Shown here in pieces: positions 57,727 through 64,000 of a DNA stretch of 64,000 nucleotides. The stretch covers positions 4,216,001 through 4,280,000 of the forward strand of contig NZ_JAUSQU010000001.1 in assembly GCF_030811455.1 (NCBI RefSeq), in the 5' to 3' direction. The position numbers and the translations under genes are program-made. Positions within the stretch are counted from its first letter, which is position 1; each line of letters opens with the position of its first letter. Under the pieces are notes generated by a model, which had not been told where the DNA came from, ran no database searches, and worked only from the letters and a program-made list of their open reading frames with translations. This DNA comes from Streptosporangium lutulentum (lineage in GTDB: Bacteria; Actinomycetota; Actinomycetes; Streptosporangiales; Streptosporangiaceae).

Positions 57727-57838
57727 GCTCTCGCGATCCGGGTTTTCCCTCCGGTCCCTTGAACCTCTCACGACACTTGGCCCTCGTGCCGAACGATCGG
57801 GAAACGGTGGGCCTCGGCTGAGCTGTCATGGGCGCTCG

Positions 57839-58357
57839 TCACCCGGGGGACGAGGCTTCCAGACGTCGCGGGACGGGCGTCGGCCCGCCGTCTCCGGTGG
57901 GATGCGCCGGCGCCGGACCGGCGAGCTGGGGCGCCTCCTCCTCCCCGGCCATGGCGCCCCTGGCACGCAGGAGTGAGCGCACCGGCCTCGGCGGGGCCGG
58001 CTGCGGAACCAGGCCGTCCTCGTCACCGTTCAGGACCGCGGCGGCCTGCCGTTCGAGGCGTCTTCCCGAGCTCACCTCGACCTCGTAGCCGGACGCCTTG
58101 GACCCCTCACTCCCCCACCAGCGGCGACGCAACGAACCCACCACTTCGACCATGTCGTCCGGCAGCCAGTCGGCCGCGGCCACAGTGACCTCGGGCTCGA
58201 ATGACATGCAGGGAATGGTGTCCACCCGGCCGCCACGGCCGCGGTGCTGCCTCCGGACGATCAGTCGCCAGGTGCCGAGCGTGCTTCCGCTCTGCAGCGA
58301 CCTGATGTGCACCGCTTCGGGCAGGCGGCCCACCAGCACGACCTCGTTGCGATCCAT
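57839..58357 (-). CDS. Single-stranded DNA-binding-like OB-fold protein
   Basis: 172 residues. N-terminal OB fold like SSB (MDRNEVVLVGRLPEAVHIRS; LGTWRLIVRRQHRGRGGRVD; DDMVEVVGSLRRRWW). The C-terminal 60 residues are Pro/Arg/Ala-rich and lack the acidic DDDIPF-type tip of true SSB, so it is an SSB paralogue rather than the replication SSB. Single gene divergent from the MBL gene at 58468. Confidence 0.82.
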   Translation of the reverse strand: MDRNEVVLVGRLPEAVHIRSLQSGSTLGTWRLIVRRQHRGRGGRVDTIPCMSFEPEVTVAAADWLPDDMVEVVGSLRRRWWGSEGSKASGYEVEVSSGRRLERQAAAVLNGDEDGLVPQPAPPRPVRSLLRARGAMAGEEEAPQLAGPAPAHPTGDGGPTPVPRRLEASSPG

Positions 58358-58467
58358 CGAATCCTCCTTCGATCTCTGCTGATCGAGGATGACTCTCTAC
58401 GATGTGAGCTATGCCGGAATGGCCGAATGCCATTCTGGGGACGCCGGTTCCAGTTCTGAGGTGGCCT

Positions 58468-59394
58468 GTGGACAACATCACCGCCCTCGGCGGAGACGTC
58501 TATGAGATCGACACAAGGATGGCCGGATACTCCGGTATCACGGCGGGTTATCTGATTCTCGGAGACCGTCCCTGTCTGGTGGAGACAGGGACCTCCACCT
58601 CCGCCCCCGTGGTGCGCGACGCCCTGACCTCCCTGGGCGTCGGCGCGGGCGACCTCGCCACGGTCGTTGTGACGCACATCCATCTGGATCACGCCGGTGG
58701 GGTCGGCGACATCGCCGGGTTCTACCCCGAGGCGGAGATCGTGGTCCATGAGAAGGGCGCCCGGCACCTCGCCGATCCATCCCGGTTGATGTCCAGCGCC
58801 CGGATGGTCTGGGGCGACAAGCTGGACACGCTGTTCGGCGAGCTCTCCCCCACCGAACCCTCGCGGATCCGTGCGCTGGGCGACACCGGAGTCGTCGATC
58901 TCGGCAACGGGCGCATGCTGAGCAGCCACTACTCCCCCGGGCACGCCAAACACCATGTGGGATTGATCGACTCGGGCACCGGCGACCTCTACGTCGGCGA
59001 CGCCGCCGGGGTCTACCTGCCGCAGACGGGCGACCTGCGCCCCGCCACACCGCCACCGGACTTCGACCTGCAGACCGCGCTGGACTCGATCGCCCTGTTC
59101 GAGGCACTGGGCCCGCAACGACTCCTCTTCAGCCACTACGGGCCGGTCACGGACGTGGAGGAGACCCTGGGGCGTTCCGCGGAGGAACTACGCATCTGGG
59201 TCGACCTGACTCGTCAGGCCCACTCGCAGGGAATGGACCTGGACCACGCGGTGGCCATGGTCAGGGAACGCACGCAAGAACGTTACGCGGCGCTGAAAGC
59301 CGACGAGGCCACCGCCGAGCGGTTCGAGTTGCTCAGCGGTGCCCCGTCCAACGTGGCCGGAATCCTGCACTGGCTGGATCGAGTCCAACCGTAG
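58468..59394 (+). CDS. MBL-fold metallohydrolase
   Basis: 308 residues from the GTG at 58468 (GAGG six bases upstream), so the protein begins at the conserved LGGDVYEIDTRMAGYSGITA. Metal motif THIHLDHAGG, LSSHYSPGHAKHHVGLIDSG, DLYVGDAAGVYLP and LFSHYGPVTDVEETLG give a full binuclear site. A C-terminal helical extension (about 230-308) is typical of this actinobacterial group. An ATG at 58411 would add 19 residues. Substrate unknown. Confidence 0.9.
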   Translation: MDNITALGGDVYEIDTRMAGYSGITAGYLILGDRPCLVETGTSTSAPVVRDALTSLGVGAGDLATVVVTHIHLDHAGGVGDIAGFYPEAEIVVHEKGARHLADPSRLMSSARMVWGDKLDTLFGELSPTEPSRIRALGDTGVVDLGNGRMLSSHYSPGHAKHHVGLIDSGTGDLYVGDAAGVYLPQTGDLRPATPPPDFDLQTALDSIALFEALGPQRLLFSHYGPVTDVEETLGRSAEELRIWVDLTRQAHSQGMDLDHAVAMVRERTQERYAALKADEATAERFELLSGAPSNVAGILHWLDRVQP

Positions 59395-59407
59395 AAAGCC
59401 CGGTTGT

Positions 59408-59445
59408 CCCGTCTTGGGTGAGCCCGTTCATTCACCCAAGACGGG
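59408..59445. terminator. Bidirectional terminator
   Basis: A perfect 14-bp stem (59408-59421 with 59432-59445) between the convergent MBL and repeat-protein genes; the latter's stop is 8 bases away. Confidence 0.9.
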
Positions 59446-59452
59446 CACGCGA

Positions 59453-62197
59453 CTACTTCTTCTCGACCTTGTCCGGGCCCTCGTCCTCGTCCTCGTCGTC
59501 GTCGTCGTCCTCGTCGTCGATATTGGCGGGATCGCTGAGGATGTCGCCGAAATCAGGCTCGATGAAGGCCGGGCCGACACCTGCTTCGACCTTCTCCGGC
59601 TTCTCTTCGGCCTTCTGCTCCACGGGGGGAGACTGGACTTCGGGAGCGTTGTCGATGACGGGCTCGTCCTCCTCGTCATCGAGGTCGTCATCGCTTTCGA
59701 TCTGCTCGTCGAGGGTGGCGACATCGTCGATGTCGACGTCGAGTTCGTCGTCGATATCCGCCTCCCCCTCGTCGTCGTCCTCGTCGTCGTCCTCGTCATC
59801 GCCGAGTTCGTCGTTGACGAGCTCGCCGTCCTCGCCGTCCTCGTCTTCTTCGAGGTCTTCGATCACGGCGCCGGTCAACTCCGCGTAGCGCTCGGCGGCG
59901 TCGGTCTCACCGTCCTCGTCGAAGGCCATCGAACGACCGAACCACTCGGCGGCGGGACCTTCATGACCCGCTTCCGCCAGGGCGTCGGCGTAGGCGAAGG
60001 CGAGGCGAGCCGACCAGGGCTGCGGACGAGTGTCACGCAGCTCGGGCAGGCGCTGGAGGGTGATGACCGCGGCGTCCTTCTGCCCGAGATCCCGGCGAGC
60101 GCCGGACTCCACGATGGCGAGCTCGATCTTGCCCATACGGTCGAGGTGCTCGGCCTCCTTGGAGCGGACCAGGTCAAGCGCACGCTCAGGACGGCCGAGA
60201 CCGCGCTCGCAATCCGCCATGACCGGCAGGAACGCGTCAGAACCCGTCATACGACGGGCGGCTCGCAGGTCGCTGAGCGCCTCGGCGAAGTGCCCCGCAT
60301 GATAGGCGGCGATACCGACGGCCTCGCGGATCACACCGATCCTGGCCGCGAAGCGACGGGCAACCTTGGTGTGCTCGTACGCCTCCTCGGCGTTGCCGTC
60401 GCCAAGGGCCCGCTCGGCCGCCACGAGGTGACGGGAGATCAGGTCGGCGAGATCGAGCGGAAGGGAACGCAGCTCTTCGCGGATCTCCTTGTCGAGCTCC
60501 TCCGCGGTGATGTCCGGCGCGAGGGGAGGCAGTTCTTCACGCTCCCGGCTCGGAGCCTCATCGCGGCTGTTAGGCCGTTCGTCCCGGCTGTAACGGGTAC
60601 GGGAACCATCGCCTTCACTGCGGAATCCACCGTCGCGGTAACCGGAGGGGCGTCCACCACGGTCATCGCGGTTGAAGGAAGGACGATCGCCGCCACGATC
60701 GTCGCGGTTGAAGGGAGGCCTGTCCCCACCGCGGCTGTCGCGGTTGAACGGAGGACGGTCACCACCACGGTTATCCCGATTAAACGGAGGACGGTCACCG
60801 CCACGGCTGTCGCGATTGAACGCCGGTCGGTCACCGCCACTGCCGCCGTACTGGCTACGGGACTGGTCACGGTCACCGTAACGCGGACCACTTTCACGCG
60901 GCCCGGAAGGCCTCTGCCCACCACCGAAACGATCGTCGCGGTTGAACGCGGGACGATCACCCCCACGGCTGTCCCGGTTGAACGGAGGACGGTCACCACC
61001 ACGGTTATCCCGATTAAACGGAGGACGGTCACCGCCACGGTTGTCGCGGTTGAAGGGAGGCCTGTCCCCACCGCGGCTGTCGCGGTTGAACGGAGGACGA
61101 TCACCGCCACGGTTATCCCGATTGAACGGAGGCCTCTGCCCACCACCGGAACGGTCATCACGGTTAAACGGGGGACGATCACCCCCACGGTTATCCCGGT
61201 TGAACGCGGGACGGTCACCACCACGATCGTCGCGGTTGAACGCCGGCCTGTCACCACCACGGTTATCCCGATTGAACGGAGGCCTCTGCCCACCACCGGA
61301 ACGATCGTCCCGGTTGAACGGAGGACGGTCGCCCCCACGGCTGTCGCGGTTGAACGGAGGACGGTCACCACCACGGTTATCCCGATTAAAGGGAGGACGG
61401 TCCCCGCCACGGCTGTCGCGGTTGAACGGGGGACGGTCACCACCACGGTTATCCCGATTGAACGCGGGACGGTCCCCACCACGGTTATCGCGATTAAACG
61501 GGGGACGGTCCCCACCACGGTTATCCCGATTGAACGCGGGACGGTCCCCACCACGGTTATCCCGGTTGAAGGGAGGCCTCTGCCCACCACCGGAACGGTC
61601 ATCACGGTTAAACGGGGGACGGTCGCCGCCACGGCTGTCGCGGTTGAACGCCGGTCGGTCACCGCCACTGCCGCCGTACTGGCTACGGGACTGGTCACGG
61701 TCACCGTAACGCGGACCACCTTCACGCGGCCCAGAAGACCTCTGCCCACCACCGGAACGATCGTCACGGTTGAACGGAGGACGATCACCACCACGGTTAT
61801 CCCGATTGAACGCGGGACGGTCACCGCCACGGCTGTCACGGTTGAACGGAGGACGATCACCACCGCGGTTATCCCGATTGAACGGGGGCCTCTGCCCACC
61901 ACCGGAACGGTCATCACGGTTGAACGGGGGACGGTCGCCACCACGGCTGTCACGGTTGAACGGGGGACGATCACCGCCGCGGTTATCCCGGTTGAAGGGA
62001 GGCCTTTCGCCCCTATCACGAGACCCGTACGAACCGCCCGAATTCCCTTCACGGCGCTCGCCATATCGGGGGCCATCACCCGGCCGCCCCCTGTCACTGC
62101 CTGCGCGGTCGCCGCGCTGGCCTCCCCTATCACCGTATCCGCGGCTTTCGCCTTCTTCGCGTCGGCCTGCGTCGTCGCGCCCGTTATCACTGTTCAC
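59453..62197 (-). CDS. Giant repeat protein: RGG-like repeat IDR + TPR-like core + acidic tail (914 aa)
   Basis: Three parts. (1) Residues 1 to about 550: disordered, first a Gly/Arg/Asp-rich segment, then about 32 tandem 12-residue units RP(P/A/S)FNRD(N/S/D)RGGD, some ending RSGGGQ instead. A 28-residue spacer (GPRYGDRDQSRSQYGGSGGD inside) occurs twice. (2) About 550-770: helical/TPR-like core beginning LPPLAPDITAEELDKEIREE, with SRHLVAAERALGDGNAEEAY and HAGHFAEALSDLRAARRMTG. (3) About 770-914: very acidic Asp/Glu runs ending in EKVEKK. The tract is basic and aromatic, the tail acidic. Similar TPR proteins with RG-rich N-termini occur in other actinomycetes (recalled), but none has a described role known to me. 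GTG start with weak Shine-Dalgarno sequence. Confidence 0.88.
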   Translation of the reverse strand: MNSDNGRDDAGRREEGESRGYGDRGGQRGDRAGSDRGRPGDGPRYGERREGNSGGSYGSRDRGERPPFNRDNRGGDRPPFNRDSRGGDRPPFNRDDRSGGGQRPPFNRDNRGGDRPPFNRDSRGGDRPAFNRDNRGGDRPPFNRDDRSGGGQRSSGPREGGPRYGDRDQSRSQYGGSGGDRPAFNRDSRGGDRPPFNRDDRSGGGQRPPFNRDNRGGDRPAFNRDNRGGDRPPFNRDNRGGDRPAFNRDNRGGDRPPFNRDSRGGDRPPFNRDNRGGDRPPFNRDSRGGDRPPFNRDDRSGGGQRPPFNRDNRGGDRPAFNRDDRGGDRPAFNRDNRGGDRPPFNRDDRSGGGQRPPFNRDNRGGDRPPFNRDSRGGDRPPFNRDNRGGDRPPFNRDNRGGDRPPFNRDSRGGDRPAFNRDDRFGGGQRPSGPRESGPRYGDRDQSRSQYGGSGGDRPAFNRDSRGGDRPPFNRDNRGGDRPPFNRDSRGGDRPPFNRDDRGGDRPSFNRDDRGGRPSGYRDGGFRSEGDGSRTRYSRDERPNSRDEAPSREREELPPLAPDITAEELDKEIREELRSLPLDLADLISRHLVAAERALGDGNAEEAYEHTKVARRFAARIGVIREAVGIAAYHAGHFAEALSDLRAARRMTGSDAFLPVMADCERGLGRPERALDLVRSKEAEHLDRMGKIELAIVESGARRDLGQKDAAVITLQRLPELRDTRPQPWSARLAFAYADALAEAGHEGPAAEWFGRSMAFDEDGETDAAERYAELTGAVIEDLEEDEDGEDGELVNDELGDDEDDDEDDDEGEADIDDELDVDIDDVATLDEQIESDDDLDDEEDEPVIDNAPEVQSPPVEQKAEEKPEKVEAGVGPAFIEPDFGDILSDPANIDDEDDDDDEDEDEGPDKVEKK
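60655..62005 (-). repeat. Minisatellite tract of 36-bp units within the repeat protein gene
   Basis: About 32 imperfect 36-bp units (some 42 bp) encode RP(P/A)FNRDxRGGD. Units differ mainly at synonymous or N/S/D positions and at P/A. Near-identical longer blocks around 60835-60920 and 61660-61745 show segment duplication, so recombination or slippage has shaped the tract. Confidence 0.93.
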
Positions 62198-62589
62198 TTC
62201 TGGTCCATTCGTTTGCTCACTCGGCGAGCGCGTCCCGTCTCCTCATATGGATGGGACGATTCGCTGTGCGGGCGGTCTCCGGCCGCGGGGTGCGCCCCGT
62301 TCGCTATCGCTGCCCCGCCCTATCGTGGTCTGGCGCGACGAAGGCCATCCTCGGTGGGATGGCCCGGCCCCTCCAGCCTAGCAAGCTCACGAAAGTCCAC
62401 ACGCCTTATCCCTTGTGTATCCCTTATGCCCACAGGCGATCATGCACCCTGAAGTCAGCCATCAGGCATACTCGGCACCCACGTCAGCCGAGGGATGAGC
62501 CCCCACATCGCAGCCCGTTAACTCGGACGACGAGCCGGCGGTAGTCCCCCTCCGATACTGAGCGGGTGGCAGTGAGCGCCAGGCCTGGC
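62198..62589. other. Intergenic region upstream of the repeat-protein gene
   Basis: 392 bases. On the minus strand an ATG at 62209-62207 starts the four-codon ORF MDQK, whose stop overlaps the repeat-protein GTG. On the plus strand TATCCCTTGTGTATCCCTTAT-like repeats occur near 62406-62427. No gene is supported. Confidence 0.4.
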
Positions 62590-63537
62590 TCAGTTCGCGA
62601 AGCCGTCCAGAGCAGCAGGAACCGCCTTGGCCATGGTACTGCTGCCGGTATGCCCCGAATCATCCACTACAACGAGCCGTGCATCAGGCCAGGCCTGGGC
62701 CAACTGCCAGGCGTTCTCCAGGGGGCAGCCCAGGTCGAAGCGTCCGTGGACAAGCACGCCCGGGATGCCGGCCAGCATGTACGCATCGCGCAACAAGATG
62801 CCTTCCTCCAGCCAGGCGGCGTTGGAGAAATAGTGAGCGCAGATGCGGGTGAAGGCCAGCAAATCTGCCTCTGGCCGGTCGCTGTAGGCGTTCGGCTTGC
62901 CGTTGACCTCCAGGGAGATCACCGCGTCCTCCCAGTCCGCCCAGTCGTGAGCGGCCTTGGCGCGTACGGCGAGGTCGGGGTCGGACATGAGCCGTGCGTA
63001 GGCGGCCAGCAGGTCACCGTCGCGTTCGGCCTCGGGAACGCCCTCGCGGAAGCGCTGCCACTGCTCGGGGAAGAAACGGCCCACACCGTGGTAGAGCCAG
63101 TCGATCTCAGAGCGGCGGGTCATACTGACCCCGCAGATGACCATCTCCGACACCCGCGTCGGGTGAGCTTCGGCGTAAGCAAGCATCAGCGTGGATCCCC
63201 ACGATCCGCCATAGAGCAACCATCGGTCGACTTCGAGATGCTCGCGCAACCGTTCCATGTCAGCGACCAGGCGCTGGGTGGTGTTGGTGCTCAGATCGGC
63301 GGCCGGGTCGCTGGCGTGCGGCAGACTCCGACCGCAGTTGCGCTGATCGAACAGGATGATGCGGTAGCGCTCGGGATCGAATCCGCGGCGTTGACCAGGC
63401 GTACAGCCCGCGCCGGGACCGCCGTGGACGACGAGCGCGGGCTTACCCTCGGGGTTGCCGCAGACCTCCCAGTAGACGAGGTGGCCGTCACCGGTATCGA
63501 GGTGCCCATGGTCGTAGGGCTCGATCGGGGGATACAT
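62590..63537 (-). CDS. pip: Prolyl aminopeptidase (proline iminopeptidase)
   Basis: Alpha/beta-hydrolase that removes N-terminal proline from peptides. 315 residues from the ATG at 63537. VVHGGPGAGCTPGQRRGFD (oxyanion loop), DQRNCGRSLPHASDPAADLS, nucleophile Ser in LLYGGSWGSTLMLAYAEAHP, acid in VHGRFDLGCPLENAWQLA and His in VVDDSGHTG. All family marks are intact. Cytoplasmic, no signal. Single gene between the repeat-protein gene and the rRNA terminator. Confidence 0.95.
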   Translation of the reverse strand: MYPPIEPYDHGHLDTGDGHLVYWEVCGNPEGKPALVVHGGPGAGCTPGQRRGFDPERYRIILFDQRNCGRSLPHASDPAADLSTNTTQRLVADMERLREHLEVDRWLLYGGSWGSTLMLAYAEAHPTRVSEMVICGVSMTRRSEIDWLYHGVGRFFPEQWQRFREGVPEAERDGDLLAAYARLMSDPDLAVRAKAAHDWADWEDAVISLEVNGKPNAYSDRPEADLLAFTRICAHYFSNAAWLEEGILLRDAYMLAGIPGVLVHGRFDLGCPLENAWQLAQAWPDARLVVVDDSGHTGSSTMAKAVPAALDGFAN

Positions 63538-63675
63538 CGCTCCAAGATACAAGCGCCACCGAAGGCCCAGACCGGGAAGCGGTCCACCCTCTGGAAATGC
63601 ATCCCAAGAGAGGAAAAGCCCTCAAGGGGACCCCCGGGAAAAGCCCTCAACGAAAAAAAGGGGGCTGAAAATGAA

Positions 63676-63708
63676 AGAAGGGCCACCCCGCATGGGGTGA
63701 CCCTTCTT
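63676..63708 (-). terminator. Rho-independent terminator of the rRNA operon
   Basis: A stem of about 14 bp with one G-T pair (63676-63689 with 63694-63708) just beyond the 5S 3' end. On the minus strand it is followed by TTTCATTTTC. Confidence 0.88.
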
Positions 63709-63718
63709 ATCAAAGATT

Positions 63719-63837
63719 GTCCGGCGGCGACCTACTCTCCCACACCGTCCCCGGTGCAGTACCATCGGCGCTGAAGAGCTTAACTTCCGGGTTCGGAATG
63801 TAACCGGGTGTTTCCCCTTCGCCATAACCGCCGTAAC
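63719..63837 (-). rRNA. rrf: 5S ribosomal RNA
   Basis: The minus strand carries the 5S hallmarks: TTACGGCGGTTATGGC at the 5' end, GGTTACATTCCGAACCCGG and AGCGCCGATGGTACTGC in the middle, GGGAGAGTAGGTCGCCGCCG at the 3' end pairing with the start. About 119 nt. Last gene of an rRNA operon that enters from the right edge. Confidence 0.95.
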
Positions 63838-64000
63838 ACTATGAAACTATCAACACCACACACCCCCACCAACTCTGCCGTGGGGGGCGGTGTTTGCTGT
63901 TTCAGAATCACATAGTGGACGCGGGCAACACTGCCCTCCTACCAACCAACCCCAGCGGTCACGCGCTGCTCCGGACCCGGCGAAGGATACAGAGCGCAGC
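63838..64000 (-). other. 23S-5S rRNA internal spacer (23S end not reached)
   Basis: 163 bases upstream of 5S. GTTTCATAGTG-type and CACTATG...GAAAC segments (63838-63848 and 63899-63917) can pair into a bulged helix next to the 5S, probably a processing stalk. No recognisable 23S 3' end before base 64000. Confidence 0.65.

Noticed and set aside
60655-62005. CRISPR-like array of about 36-bp repeats
   Set aside because: Repeats are contiguous without unique spacers, in phase with a coding frame, and no cas genes are present.
59339-62452. A very long open frame on the plus strand opposite the repeat protein
   Set aside because: It is the mirror of the 36-bp repeat tract; its product is low-complexity Thr/Val/Arg/Pro and it has no start signal or family.

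Overview
High-GC, GTG-rich DNA with rbpA, whiA, opcA, steA/steB and tlyA points to an actinomycete. The gene order resembles filamentous Actinomycetota, and I infer the Streptosporangiales as the likeliest group. That placement rests on gene content and order only. I see no insertion sequence, prophage, CRISPR array, tRNA or replication origin.

Layout. (1) 1-6830 (+): end of transketolase, then tal, pgi, zwf, opcA and pgl, a tightly packed pentose-phosphate/glucose-6-phosphate cassette. (2) About 6840-26620: an accessory stretch of short, often divergent units. It holds a broken GNAT gene, an adenosine-deaminase-family enzyme, a Clp_N-only protein, an ACT-GNAT fusion, an FAD oxidoreductase with an amidohydrolase, a metallo-beta-lactamase-fold protein, a Tat-exported serine hydrolase, an MFS/ArsR pair, a secreted arabinanase, two SDRs with a TetR regulator, an M23 peptidase with a wHTH regulator, and a histidine kinase/response regulator pair. 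(3) 26626-36769 (mostly -): gap-pgk-tpiA-secG-rbpA and uvrC-rapZ-yvcK-whiA, then a Rieske lipoprotein. (4) 37074-43967: uvrA, an MBL hydrolase, the phosphatidylethanolamine pair psd-pssA, and terC behind an apparent yybP-ykoY (Mn2+) riboswitch. (5) 44065-56304 (-): an envelope and DNA-repair block with TPR protein, HAD phosphatase, two small hypothetical genes, tlyA, nadK, recN, steA, steB, a MraY/WecA-like protein, murJ and a GT4 glycosyltransferase. Much of it parallels the Rv1691-Rv1698 order of Mycobacterium tuberculosis as I recall it. (6) 56425-64000: a DUF1015 protein, an SSB-like protein, an MBL hydrolase, a 914-residue repeat protein, a prolyl aminopeptidase, and the 5S rRNA end of an rRNA operon that enters from the right edge.

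How it fits together. The zwf-opcA-pgl cassette makes NADPH and pentose phosphates, and tkt/tal/pgi return carbon to glycolysis. The gap-pgk-tpiA operon lies on the other side of the accessory stretch, which looks like an insertion into an otherwise conserved central-carbon locus. SteA/SteB, MurJ, the MraY-like protein and the GT4 enzyme form an overlapping-gene operon aimed at septation and envelope precursors.

The strongest candidate for something undescribed is the protein encoded at 59453-62197. It has a disordered N-terminal tract of about 32 near-identical RP(P/A)FNRD-x-RGGD units, a conserved-looking helical/TPR core, and a long Asp/Glu tail. This charge-segregated architecture suggests a scaffold or condensate-forming protein. 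The best-supported regulatory element is the terC riboswitch, where the 3' strand of P1 can also pair with the Shine-Dalgarno sequence.
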